A DNA stretch of 64,000 bases, from NCBI RefSeq assembly GCF_001046635.1, contig NZ_KQ130452.1, positions 1,290,668 through 1,354,667 on the forward strand, read 5' to 3'. Below are positions 51,649 through 60,052 of the stretch, in pieces. Source of the DNA: Novosphingobium barchaimii LL02 (GTDB lineage: Bacteria; Pseudomonadota; Alphaproteobacteria; Sphingomonadales; Sphingomonadaceae). The translations under genes were made by a program, and so were the position numbers. A model generated the notes under the pieces. It worked only from the letters and a program-made list of their open reading frames with translations, did no database searches and was not told the DNA's origin. Each line of letters opens with the position of its first letter. Within the stretch, counting starts at the first letter, position 1.

Positions 51649-52410
51649 ATGTGCGTCGCCGCTATCGCCTGGGATAGCCACCCCGAATGGCTGCTCGTCG
51701 CCATCGGCAACCGCGACGAATTCCACACTCGTCCCGCCGCACCGCTGGCGCGCTGGCAGGATGGCTCCGGGATCATCGCCGGCACCGATCTCACCGCCTG
51801 CGGGACGTGGCTGGGTGTGACCGAGGCCAAAGGCGGCAGAAGCGCACGGTTCGCCCTGATCACCAATTACCGCGTACCGGAAGGTGCGCAGCCTGGCCGC
51901 CCGTCGCGCGGCAAGTTGGTCACCGATCTTCTGGCGGGAACCCCGCCCATCGCACTTGGCGAGGAGATGGCGCGGATGAATCCGTTCAACCTTATTTTTG
52001 TCGACGGCGGCCGCGCCTCGTTCCTGACCAACCACCCCAAGGTAGAGATGCGCGCGCTTTCTGCCGGCATTCACGGACTGTCGAACGGCGGCTTCGACGT
52101 ACCCTGGCCTAAGACGATGCGGGTCGGTCAGGCGATCACCGACTGGTTCGCTGCGGGCGAGAAGGATTTTGGGCCACTGCTGGCCGCCCTGCGCGACGAG
52201 AAGCCGGCACCGCACCCTGAGCGCCCCGAACTCGGCCCGGAACCCCGGTTCGCGCCGGTCTTCATCCGAAACGAAACGTACGGCACGCGGTGCAGCACGG
52301 TGATCGCGGTAGACCGGCAGGGACAGGGCATAATCATCGAACGCAGCTTCGACGCGCTCGGCAGGCACCGCGGCGAAGTGCGAATCGGGTTCGCATGGCC
52401 CCCGATCTAG
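51649..52410 (+). CDS. NRDE/TANGO2 family protein
   Basis: A 253-residue protein that starts MCVAAIAWDSHPEWLLVAIGNRDEFHTRP, the NRDE signature with an N-terminal Cys-2, and continues through GIIAGTDLTACGTWLGV and ALITNYR. The family includes eukaryotic TANGO2, linked to haem or lipid handling. The Cys-2 could be a nucleophile after Met removal. It is coupled to radC and ends one base short of the converging GGDEF gene. Confidence 0.87.
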   Translation: MCVAAIAWDSHPEWLLVAIGNRDEFHTRPAAPLARWQDGSGIIAGTDLTACGTWLGVTEAKGGRSARFALITNYRVPEGAQPGRPSRGKLVTDLLAGTPPIALGEEMARMNPFNLIFVDGGRASFLTNHPKVEMRALSAGIHGLSNGGFDVPWPKTMRVGQAITDWFAAGEKDFGPLLAALRDEKPAPHPERPELGPEPRFAPVFIRNETYGTRCSTVIAVDRQGQGIIIERSFDALGRHRGEVRIGFAWPPI

Positions 52411-52411
52411 C

Positions 52412-54160
52412 CTAAGCCGCGATCAGTTGGTTGCGTCCGCCGCGCTTGGCGGCATAGAGCGCCATGTCGGCACGGTTGAGCAGGTCGATGCCGCCCTGCC
52501 CCTGCGTGCGGTGGACCAGGCCGCAACTGATGCGCGCTTCGGCCTCGCCCCCCAGGGGCAGGGCGACCGGCGCCGCCGCGACGCTCTCCACAAGCCGGCG
52601 GCAGATATCCTGCGCGACTTCAGGGTCGGCAGTGCCCAGCATCACCACGAATTCATCCCCGCCTAGCCGCGCCACAAGATCGGTAGCGCGCAAGGTCGCG
52701 GCGATCCGGCGGCCGATTTCAGCCAGCGCGGCATCCCCAGCAACATGACCGAGTTCGTCGTTCAGCGACTTGAAACGATCCACATCGATCAGCGCAATGC
52801 TCAGGCCATCGGCCGGAGGGTCGGCAAGCGCCGCCTCGAACCGCCGCAGGAAGCCTGCCCGGTTGGAAAGGCCAGTCAGTTCGTCCGTCTCGGCCAGACG
52901 GCAGAGTTCGCCTTCGCGGGCCTTGCGCGCGGTTACGTCGACCAGTGTCGCCGCCGAGCCGGTCATGATGCCCTGCTCGTCACGCTCTGCGCGGAAGGTC
53001 GCCTCGATCCAGATGCCGCCGGGACGCTCCACCTCTATGATAATCGGGCGGTCGCTGGTCCCGGCGCGCAAGTGTGCGCCGAACAGCGCCTCGCCCAGCG
53101 GCGGATCGAGTTCGCCGATGTGGGCACCCAGCAGCCGGTCGGCGTTCTTGCCGACAAGCGTCGCGACATCGCCCACCACGCGGGTGCAAGCACCTTCGAC
53201 CGAAAAACGCAGGAGAACGATGGCGGAGCGATCTGCCAGCAAAACGAGCGAGCGTTCGCTTTCGCTGAGCCGCTCGATCAGGTCTCGCCGCGCTGCAAGC
53301 GCAGCGGCGACCGGCATCATCAGCATTAGCACGGTGGCGAGGTAGAATTGCAGAAAGGCCAGCTTCACCGCCATGTCGCCCGCAGAAAGGCTCACCGGAC
53401 CATGGCCGTAACATGTCGCCACGCCGCCCGTTACCGCAACCAGCATGACCCCCATGCTGGTGCCTTCCCAGCCAAGCCGGAAGGCGACAAGCATCAGCGG
53501 CACCATCGGCAGGAACAGCAGCGGATATCGGTTCTGGGCGAATACGGAGACGCTCACCGCCAGCACGGCGACCAGCAGCAACAGCATCTGCGCCCGCTCT
53601 GCCCGTGAGGCGGCGCGGATGCTGGCGCGGTAGTCCCCGTGGAACAGACCGAAGAAAAACGGCGTGAAGATCATTAGCCCCAGTGCGTCGGCGCTGAACT
53701 TGGTGGCCAGCGAAACGCCGATCGAGAGATGGAACGCGAAGGATGCGATCACCGCACCCAGCAGCGCCCCGACGCCCGGTGCAACGATCCCGGCGCAGAT
53801 CACGAAGCGGCCTACCGAGGCGTGATGATGAAGCAGACGTCCACCTGAGTCGATAGTGCCGCGCAGCAACCATGAGGCAAGCGCGATTTCGACGACGTTG
53901 GCCACCGCGAAACCGACGGGCGCTGACAGCGTGCCGCGCGTGAAGGCTCCGGCAGCGGCGACGGCAATGAATGCGGCGACAAGATAGCGCCCCCATTCGC
54001 GGCGCGGGCGCGCCAGCAACTGCGCCAGGATCACCCCGTTCGCAGGCCATACCGAGGCGAGGTTGCCCTCAAAGCTAAGGTATTCGATCATCGCGACAGA
54101 TAAAACGAAGCATAGAACAGCGCTTGCCAAAGGAGCGACGATAGGCCTGATGCTTGGCAT
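52412..54160 (-). CDS. Diguanylate cyclase: MASE1 + PAS + GGDEF
   Basis: The 582-residue protein has an eight-helix MASE1 sensor (WPANGVILAQLLARPRR), a PAS-like domain (about 300-410) and a GGDEF domain with the catalytic RLGGDEF at 498-504. A product-inhibition I-site RATD at 491-494 is present. It should make c-di-GMP from GTP at the inner membrane. No EAL domain is seen. A LacI/PurR-like palindrome lies 53 bases before its start. Confidence 0.92.
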   Translation of the reverse strand: MPSIRPIVAPLASAVLCFVLSVAMIEYLSFEGNLASVWPANGVILAQLLARPRREWGRYLVAAFIAVAAAGAFTRGTLSAPVGFAVANVVEIALASWLLRGTIDSGGRLLHHHASVGRFVICAGIVAPGVGALLGAVIASFAFHLSIGVSLATKFSADALGLMIFTPFFFGLFHGDYRASIRAASRAERAQMLLLLVAVLAVSVSVFAQNRYPLLFLPMVPLMLVAFRLGWEGTSMGVMLVAVTGGVATCYGHGPVSLSAGDMAVKLAFLQFYLATVLMLMMPVAAALAARRDLIERLSESERSLVLLADRSAIVLLRFSVEGACTRVVGDVATLVGKNADRLLGAHIGELDPPLGEALFGAHLRAGTSDRPIIIEVERPGGIWIEATFRAERDEQGIMTGSAATLVDVTARKAREGELCRLAETDELTGLSNRAGFLRRFEAALADPPADGLSIALIDVDRFKSLNDELGHVAGDAALAEIGRRIAATLRATDLVARLGGDEFVVMLGTADPEVAQDICRRLVESVAAAPVALPLGGEAEARISCGLVHRTQGQGGIDLLNRADMALYAAKRGGRNQLIAA

Positions 54161-54212
54161 TTATGGCGGTTGCCCTGGGCGGCCTGCGCACGGGTTTGTG
54201 GCGGCTCTTCGT

Positions 54213-54224
54213 GCAAACGTTTGC
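54213..54224. promoter_or_regulatory. LacI/PurR-type operator between the cyclase and purB genes
   Basis: GCAAACGTTTGC is a perfect 12-base palindrome with the central CG typical of LacI-family operators, and close to the E. coli PurR box. It lies 53 bases before the diguanylate cyclase start and 163 before purB. Confidence 0.45.
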
Positions 54225-54386
54225 GCGAGATTCGTTAAAATTCCGTCCTTTCACCCCTGTCATCGACCCATTTCTAGTTAACCAAGGCATGCGCATATCT
54301 GCGCAGAATACGCGCTCCCGCCCTCGTCTCTTGCCTTTCGCGGCCGCCCGCCTTAGCGGCGGGCGCGTCAGCCACAGGAGTCGAAC

Positions 54387-55697
54387 ATGGTCCCCCGCTA
54401 TTCCCGCCCCGCGATGTCCGCGATCTGGGAGCCCGAAGCGCGCTACCGCATCTGGTTCGAGATCGAAGCACACGCCGCCGTGAAGATGGGTGAAATGGGA
54501 ACCGTGCCGCCAAGCGCCGGCAAGGCCCTGTGGGACTGGTGGGCAACGAACCCCAGGATCGACGTCGCCGCGATCGATGCGATCGAAGCCGTCACCAAGC
54601 ACGACGTCATCGCCTTCCTCGACTGGGTTGCCCAGCAGGTCGGCCCGGAAGCGCGCTTCATGCACCAGGGCATGACCAGCTCCGACGTGCTGGACACGAC
54701 GCTCAACGTGCAGTTGGTTAAGGCCGCCGACATCCTCATCGCCGACCTCGACGCGCTGCTCGCGGCGATCGAGCGCCGCGCGCAGGAGCACAAATACACC
54801 CCCACCATCGGCCGCAGCCACGGCATTCACGCCGAACCGGTGACCTTCGGCCTCAAGCTGGCGCAGGCCCATGCCGAATTCAGCCGCAACCGCGCGCGCC
54901 TGGTTCTGGCGCGCGAAGACGTCGCCACTTGTGCCATCTCGGGCGCGGTAGGCACTTTCGCCAACGTCGACCCGGTGGTGGAAGAATACGTCGCCGAAAA
55001 GATGGGCCTGGGCATCGAGCCGGTCTCCACGCAGGTCATCCCGCGTGACCGCCATGCGATGTTCTTCGCCGTGCTGGGCGTGATCGCCAGCTCGATCGAG
55101 CGCCTTGCCGTCGAAGTGCGCCACCTCCAGCGCACCGAAGTCCTGGAAGCCGAGGAATACTTCTCTCCCGGCCAGAAGGGCTCGTCGGCCATGCCGCACA
55201 AGCGCAACCCGATCCTGACCGAAAACCTGACTGGCCTCGCCCGTCTCGTCCGTTCGGCCGTCGTGCCGGCGATGGAGAACGTGGCGCTCTGGCACGAGCG
55301 TGACATCTCGCACTCGTCGGTGGAGCGTTTCATCGGTCCTGATGCAACGATCACCCTCGACTTCGCGCTGGGCCGCCTGACGGGTGTGATCGACAAGCTG
55401 CTTATCTACCCTGCGCGCATGCAGAAGAACCTCGACCGCATGGGCGGCCTCGTCCACTCGCAGCGCGTGCTGCTGGCGCTGACCCAGGCCGGCCTGAGCC
55501 GCGACGAGAGCTACCGCCTCGTCCAGCGCAACGCGATGAAGGTGTGGGAATCGGACGGCGAACTCTCGCTGCTCGAACTGCTCAAGGCCGACGCCGACGT
55601 GACCGCCGCGCTGTCGGTCGAAGTGATCGAAGACAAGTTCAACCTCGACTACCACTTCAAGCACGTCGACACGATTTTCGCGCGCGTGTTCGGCTAA
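54387..55697 (+). CDS. purB: Adenylosuccinate lyase
   Basis: A 436-residue fumarase/aspartase-superfamily enzyme with the signature SSAMPHKRNPILTENLTG and the catalytic-helix segment HEGMTSSDVLDT-like QGMTSSDVLDTTL. It catalyses two steps of purine synthesis. The ATG at 54387 (MVPRYSRPAMSAIW) is preceded by CAGGAG. A GC hairpin follows. Confidence 0.96.
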   Translation: MVPRYSRPAMSAIWEPEARYRIWFEIEAHAAVKMGEMGTVPPSAGKALWDWWATNPRIDVAAIDAIEAVTKHDVIAFLDWVAQQVGPEARFMHQGMTSSDVLDTTLNVQLVKAADILIADLDALLAAIERRAQEHKYTPTIGRSHGIHAEPVTFGLKLAQAHAEFSRNRARLVLAREDVATCAISGAVGTFANVDPVVEEYVAEKMGLGIEPVSTQVIPRDRHAMFFAVLGVIASSIERLAVEVRHLQRTEVLEAEEYFSPGQKGSSAMPHKRNPILTENLTGLARLVRSAVVPAMENVALWHERDISHSSVERFIGPDATITLDFALGRLTGVIDKLLIYPARMQKNLDRMGGLVHSQRVLLALTQAGLSRDESYRLVQRNAMKVWESDGELSLLELLKADADVTAALSVEVIEDKFNLDYHFKHVDTIFARVFG

Positions 55698-55708
55698 GCA
55701 TTCCGATC

Positions 55709-55732
55709 GCGGGGAGCACCCATGCTCCCCGC
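55709..55732 (+). terminator. Hairpin after purB
   Basis: GCGGGGAGC pairs perfectly with GCTCCCCGC around a six-base loop, 11 bases after the purB stop. A C-rich rather than T-rich tail follows. Confidence 0.5.
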
Positions 55733-55798
55733 CCCCTTCCCTTGCGGAATTTTCCCGCCTAGCATCGGGCGTTTCCGGGAGGGAAAGCAGGAGATAGA

Positions 55799-56134
55799 AT
55801 GCAGATCATCCGCACCATCACGTGGATCCTCGTCACCGCGGTCCTGGTCGCGTTCATCGCCATGAACTGGAACCGGGCGCCGGTGAACTTCTGGCCGCTC
55901 GACAACGGCAACTACATCCATTTCGATTGGCCGGTCGGCCTTGTGGCCCTGCTTTTCTTCGGCTTGGGCATGCTGCCGGTATGGGCATACCTGCGCGCCG
56001 TGCGCTGGCGCCTGAACCGCCGCATCGCCGCGCTGGAAAACTCGCTGCGCGCCACGTCGGCACCATCTATGGCGCCGCCTGAGGCCGCCCCTGCAACTTT
56101 ACTCGAAACTCCGACGGATCTCACGAAGTCATGA
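55799..56134 (+). CDS. LapA domain-containing membrane protein
   Basis: A 111-residue protein with two membrane helices (about 5-25 and 42-65) and a charged helical tail, matching the LapA/DUF1049 family linked to LPS assembly in enterics. Here, with LPS genes apparently missing, the role is unknown. GGAGGGAAAGCAGGAG-type purine runs before the ATG support the start. It overlaps pyrF by four bases. Confidence 0.85.
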   Translation: MQIIRTITWILVTAVLVAFIAMNWNRAPVNFWPLDNGNYIHFDWPVGLVALLFFGLGMLPVWAYLRAVRWRLNRRIAALENSLRATSAPSMAPPEAAPATLLETPTDLTKS

Positions 56135-56808
56135 ACCACAATCCCGTCTACCTCGCCCTCGACCTTCCGCGCCTCGACGCCGCTGAAGCGCTGGCACGAA
56201 AAGTCGCGGGCCATATCGGCGGGATCAAGCTGGGGTTGGAATTCTTCTGCGCCCACGGGCACCACGGCGTCCACGAACTGCACAAGCTGGGGCTGCCGAT
56301 CTTTCTCGACCTCAAGCTGCACGACATCCCCAATACCGTCGCGGGCGCGATGCAGGCGATCCACGTGCTGCAGCCCTCGATTGTCACCATCCACGCTGCC
56401 GGTGGCCGCGCCATGATGGAAGACGCCAAGGCCGCCGCCGGTGAAAACTGCAAAGTAGTCGCCGTCACCGTCCTCACCAGCCTCGACGGGGACGACCTCG
56501 CCGCCATCGGCGTGAAAGACGAACCCCACGCACAAGCACTGCGTCTTGCGGACCTCGCCCACTCGGCAGGGCTCGACGGTATCGTCTGCTCGGGCCACGA
56601 AGTCGGCGCCGTGCACAAACAGTGGAAGGACGGCTATTTCGTCGTCCCCGGCCTGCGTCCGGCAGACGGCAGGGTCGGCGACCAGAAGCGCACCGTTACG
56701 CCGCGCGAAGCCCGCGATGCCGGGGCCAGTGTGCTGGTGATCGGGCGGCCGATTACCCGTGCGGAAGATCCGCTGGCTGCGGCCAGGGCGATCGAGGGCA
56801 CTCTTTAA
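56131..56808 (+). CDS. pyrF: Orotidine 5'-phosphate decarboxylase
   Basis: A 225-residue TIM barrel with the catalytic tetrad segment FLDLKLHDIPNTVAGA and the phosphate site VVPGLRPADG. It makes UMP, the substrate of PyrH encoded at 23 kb. It is translationally coupled to the LapA-domain gene (ATGA). Confidence 0.96.
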   Translation: MNHNPVYLALDLPRLDAAEALARKVAGHIGGIKLGLEFFCAHGHHGVHELHKLGLPIFLDLKLHDIPNTVAGAMQAIHVLQPSIVTIHAAGGRAMMEDAKAAAGENCKVVAVTVLTSLDGDDLAAIGVKDEPHAQALRLADLAHSAGLDGIVCSGHEVGAVHKQWKDGYFVVPGLRPADGRVGDQKRTVTPREARDAGASVLVIGRPITRAEDPLAAARAIEGTL

Positions 56809-56824
56809 GGTTTGAGCGGGAAGA

Positions 56825-56844
56825 TCTGGGGCCATCGCCCCAGA
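56825..56844. repeat. Dispersed repeat copy 2, hairpin module
   Basis: TCTGGGGC pairs perfectly with GCCCCAGA around CATC. Compared with copy 1 at 24330 the outer pair is T-A instead of C-G, a compensatory change. Confidence 0.75.
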
Positions 56845-56980
56845 CCCCAGGAGTGTCGCGGTTTCGCCTCGGCTGGGGCGGCGGTTTGTTGTGATGGTGC
56901 CCCCGCGGCGAAGCCGCTATCCGTTGAAACCTCGCGCATGTCGCAAAGGATGGATGGAAAGCCGGCGGCGCTCCCTTTCA

Positions 56981-57055
56981 ATGAGCGCAGGGCCTCTGTT
57001 GCACGCACAACGCCGGCATTAACAGGGGTGCAGGGGCGCTATGCTCCCCTGCCCT
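56981..57055. repeat. Dispersed repeat copy 2, second module
   Basis: It matches 24498-24570 on the same strand through ATGAGCGC, GGCATTAAC, GGGTGCAGGGG and CTATGCTCCC, with small indels. Confidence 0.7.
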
Positions 57056-57169
57056 TAATCTTCGACTCGACTTACCTTAACAAAGCCTCGCCCTGCCGTT
57101 CAGCACGTCGCAACCTGCCCGGCTCCAGATCGTTGCTCCAAGATGCCAACCTATGGAGTGCGACCCATA

Positions 57170-57919
57170 ATGAAATCCCTCAGCCTGCTTGCGGCAAGTG
57201 CCCTTGGCGCTGCGATTATCCCTGCCGCTCCCGCTCTCGCCCAGCAGGCCGTTCCCGCGATCGAGACCGGGCACACGTTGTTGACGGTGACCGCGCAGGG
57301 TTCCTCCACCCGCGTTCCTGACCTTGCCAGCTATACCGCAGGCGTCACCACTCAGGGCGCAACTGCCAGCGCTGCGCTCTCGGCCAATTCGGCACAGATG
57401 ACGCAAGTGATCGCTGCGCTGAAGCGTGCAGGTATCGCCGACCGCGATGTCCAGACCAGCAACCTCAGCGTCAACCCGGTCTATGCTCAGCCCAAGCGCC
57501 TGCCAGACGGTAATTTCGAGGATGGTCCGCAGAAGATCGTCGGCTATCAGGCCACCAACAACGTCTCGGTTCGGCAGCGCAAGCTGGCCGACATGGGCAA
57601 GGTGATCGACGCGCTCGTGGCGGCTGGCGCGAATCAGGTCAACGGCCCGAACTTTGCGATCGACAAGCCTGAGGCCGCGCAGGACGAAGCGCGCGTAGAG
57701 GCGATGAAGACCGCCCGCGCCCGCGCCGACCTCTATGCCAGGGCATCTGGCCTGCGCGTCGCGCGGATCGTGTCGATCAGCGAGAGCGGCGGCTTCTCGC
57801 CGCAGCCGGTAATGTATATGCGCAAGGAAGCGATGGACGTCTCCGCCGCTCCACCCGTCGCGGCGGGCGAGCTTGAGATGAACGTCAACGTCACGGTTCA
57901 GTTCGAACTGGCGCCTTAA
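57170..57919 (+). CDS. SIMPL domain (DUF541) secreted protein
   Basis: A 249-residue protein with a signal peptide (cut near ALAQQ) and the SIMPL fold (VTAQGSSTRVPDLASYTAGV, NVSVRQRKLADMG...VDALVAAGAN-type segment). Members are periplasmic or outer-membrane-associated, some linked to oxidative stress; function is unsettled. The ATG at 57170 gives a typical signal peptide. Confidence 0.88.
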   Translation: MKSLSLLAASALGAAIIPAAPALAQQAVPAIETGHTLLTVTAQGSSTRVPDLASYTAGVTTQGATASAALSANSAQMTQVIAALKRAGIADRDVQTSNLSVNPVYAQPKRLPDGNFEDGPQKIVGYQATNNVSVRQRKLADMGKVIDALVAAGANQVNGPNFAIDKPEAAQDEARVEAMKTARARADLYARASGLRVARIVSISESGGFSPQPVMYMRKEAMDVSAAPPVAAGELEMNVNVTVQFELAP

Positions 57920-58008
57920 AAAGCGGCGGCAGTTCCAAGCCCTACCCCGCCGTCCTCTCGCAAGCGAGGATGGTGCTGACCTTCAAAACGGCGCCACCGT
58001 CTGGTCAG

Positions 58009-58034
58009 CGCCGCCCCTGCAAGACGGGGCGGCG
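58009..58034 (-). terminator. GC hairpin between convergent SIMPL and lipoprotein genes
   Basis: CGCCGCCCC pairs perfectly with GGGGCGGCG around an eight-base loop. It sits 15 bases after the lipoprotein stop on the minus strand. No T-run is present. Confidence 0.45.
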
Positions 58035-58048
58035 GGGGACAGGACTTC

Positions 58049-58471
58049 TTAATTCATCATCATATCCTGCGACTGAATATTGTAGCCGACCAGCGTCAGC
58101 TTATCCGCGTCGCCCTTGCGAAAGACGAACTGTTCGGTGCCAGTGCCATGCTCGAACGTTGTCTCGGTATTGACGGTAACGAAGCTGCCCCCGGTGGTTG
58201 CATTGGCATTCCAGCCGACCTGTTGACTCGACTTCACCTTACCCAGCTTTCGGTGGACGGCATCGAGCAGCTTGCCGAACTGATCGCGGCTGGTGGCCTT
58301 GCGCAAGTCCGGGTCCGCGCCGGCCCAGACCGCCTGCCAGTTGCCCGCATCCAGCGATTGGTGGAAGCGCCCGACTTCGACCTCAGCCTCCTTGATCGAA
58401 GCCTGCACGTTGCAGCCGGCCAGCATGGCGGCAACCGTCAACGGCAGGATAAAGCGCGCCAGCCTGTTCAT
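58049..58471 (-). CDS. Small lipoprotein of unknown function (140 aa)
   Basis: It has a signal peptide with lipobox LAGC (Cys at 20), then a helical-plus-beta domain of about 115 residues (VEVGRFHQSLDAGNWQAVW, then a beta-rich end with FVFRKGDADKLTLVGYN). The pattern resembles NTF2-like DUF4019/DUF3887 domains, but I am not certain. AGGAG eight bases before the ATG at 58471 selects this start over a GTG at 58480. Confidence 0.78.
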   Translation of the reverse strand: MNRLARFILPLTVAAMLAGCNVQASIKEAEVEVGRFHQSLDAGNWQAVWAGADPDLRKATSRDQFGKLLDAVHRKLGKVKSSQQVGWNANATTGGSFVTVNTETTFEHGTGTEQFVFRKGDADKLTLVGYNIQSQDMMMN

Positions 58472-58588
58472 TCGTGTCACTCCTCGATCGATGAGGCCTC
58501 AATCTAACAGGCATTGCAGCCTTGTCACGGAACGCTAGATAGCACCTTCGCGCGCCGCTGCCCGGCGCGATACGAGGCGAGCATCTCA

Positions 58589-59233
58589 ATGCCCAGCGCG
58601 GGAATCAAGATCTGCGGTATCAACACTCCCGATGCGCTGGAGGCAGCCATCAAGAGCCGCGCCGCGCATATCGGGCTGGTGTTCTTCCCTCGCAGCCCGC
58701 GCGCCGTGACCCCGGCCGAGGCAGCCCAGCTTTCCGCGCGGGCCGAGGGCCGGATCAGCCGCGTCGGCCTGTTCGTCGATGCAAGCGATACCGCGATCGG
58801 CGATGCGATGGGCGCCGCCCGCCTCGACGCGCTGCAGCTCCACGGCGAGGAAACGCCCGAGCGCGCCGCCCAGCTTCGCGCCCGTTTCGGGGTATCTGTA
58901 TGGAAGGCCCTGCCCGTCGCCACCGCCCGCGACGTTGAACGCGCCGCCGCCTATGCCGATGCGGTGGATCTCATTCTGTTCGACGCCAAGACGCCCAAGG
59001 GCGCGTTGCCGGGCGGCATGGGCCTCAGCTTCGACTGGAGCCTCATCGCGCACTGGAAGGGCCCGGTCGCCTGGGGCCTCGCGGGAGGGTTGGACGCTGC
59101 GAATGTGGCGGAGGCGATCCGCATGACCGGCACCCCGCTGGTCGACACCTCATCAGGCGTGGAAAGCGCGCCGGGCGTCAAGGATGAGAGCCGCATCGCC
59201 GCATTCTGCCGGGCTGTGCGCGAGGCTGGCTAA
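58589..59233 (+). CDS. trpF: Phosphoribosylanthranilate isomerase
   Basis: A 214-residue TIM barrel that starts MPSAGIKICGINTPDALEAA with the catalytic Cys, has the general-acid Asp in the RVGLFVDAS region, and ends with LVDTSSGVESAPGVKD. It catalyses the third step of tryptophan synthesis. It is separated from trpB by a convergent outer-membrane gene. Confidence 0.95.
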   Translation: MPSAGIKICGINTPDALEAAIKSRAAHIGLVFFPRSPRAVTPAEAAQLSARAEGRISRVGLFVDASDTAIGDAMGAARLDALQLHGEETPERAAQLRARFGVSVWKALPVATARDVERAAAYADAVDLILFDAKTPKGALPGGMGLSFDWSLIAHWKGPVAWGLAGGLDAANVAEAIRMTGTPLVDTSSGVESAPGVKDESRIAAFCRAVREAG

Positions 59234-59259
59234 GGCCTCTTCGTCACCGCCAAGCAAGA

Positions 59260-59288
59260 AAGGGCGGCCCGTCTTGCGGACCGCCCTT
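59260..59288. terminator. Bidirectional terminator between trpF and the barrel gene
   Basis: AAGGGCGG pairs with CCGCCCTT around a 13-base loop, placed between the two convergent stops. Confidence 0.65.
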
Positions 59289-59314
59289 CCTGGCTTACAC
59301 TGCTTACGCAGCGA

Positions 59315-59782
59315 TCAGAACTTGACGCCGACGCCCACCAGGCCGCGGTCCGCGTCGGGGGTGTTGTCGCCGATCAGCAGGTGCTGGTACTCGGCCTTCA
59401 GGTAGTAGCGCGAGCCGACATCCTGCTGGACGCCGCCGCCAACGCCGACTGCGCTGTTGCCGTAGCGGGTGTTCTTCGATTCCCAGTCAGCCAGGGCATA
59501 AGCCTTGGTGCCCGGAAGCACCTTGACGCCGATACGGCCGCCAGCGCCCCACGAAACGCGGGTGTTATCGGTCAGCACCTTGTCGGCCGAACCCTGGACA
59601 CCCACAAAAAGCTTGTCGCCGAGATCGTAGTCGTAACCGGCGGCGATACCTGCGGTTGCGTCGCTGTCGCTACCGTTCCAGATCACGCCGGTACGCGCTT
59701 CGACGCGTGCTTCGTTAGCCAGAGCAGGAGTGGCGGCAGCAATCGAGGCAACCGCAGCGAGCGAAACAAGTGCAATACGCAT
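59315..59782 (-). CDS. Small outer-membrane beta-barrel protein
   Basis: The 155-residue protein has a signal peptide (cut near ALANE) and alternating amphipathic strands. It ends in VGVGVKF with the C-terminal Phe recognised by BamA. Length and pattern suggest an eight-stranded OmpA/OmpW-like barrel (porin family). The ATG at 59782 is chosen because it gives a clean signal peptide; an upstream extension to 59896 has none. Function is unknown. Confidence 0.85.
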   Translation of the reverse strand: MRIALVSLAAVASIAAATPALANEARVEARTGVIWNGSDSDATAGIAAGYDYDLGDKLFVGVQGSADKVLTDNTRVSWGAGGRIGVKVLPGTKAYALADWESKNTRYGNSAVGVGGGVQQDVGSRYYLKAEYQHLLIGDNTPDADRGLVGVGVKF

Positions 59783-59936
59783 ATTATAAACTCCAGTATT
59801 CAAAATCCCGCCCCTCAGCGGGAGACCAGCCCCTGGTCCCGGCGACCTTGCGCGAAAATGAACGAAAATTTCCGCTGGGCGGTCAAAACGACACAAAACT
59901 GCAGCATTGGGACACTATGATGCTTTTGGCGCAATC

Positions 59937-59957
59937 CAGTTGCATTGTTTGCAATTG
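59937..59957. promoter_or_regulatory. Operator-like palindrome upstream of trpB
   Basis: CAGTTGCA and TGCAATTG form imperfect 8-base arms (one mismatch) around TTGTT, about 95 bases before the trpB start in a locally AT-rich stretch. No regulator can be named. Confidence 0.35.
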
Positions 59958-60052
59958 AAAAAGGGTTCAGCGGTTTCCATCGCCCGTATAGCAGGGCTGC
60001 TGATGCAAAGGCGTCTGGACAAGCGCCGGGGCCTCTGCCAAGCGCCAGTACC

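Larger units (their letters stand above)
56809..57169. other. Gene-free stretch with dispersed repeat copy 2
   Basis: This 361-base interval after pyrF has no coding frame with a credible start. Most of it is the second copy of the two-module repeat found at 24.3-24.6 kb. It should also hold the promoter of the SIMPL gene. Confidence 0.6.

Noticed and set aside
54075-55664. A 529-residue frame antisense to purB
   Set aside because: purB carries its full signature on the plus strand; this frame has no motif.
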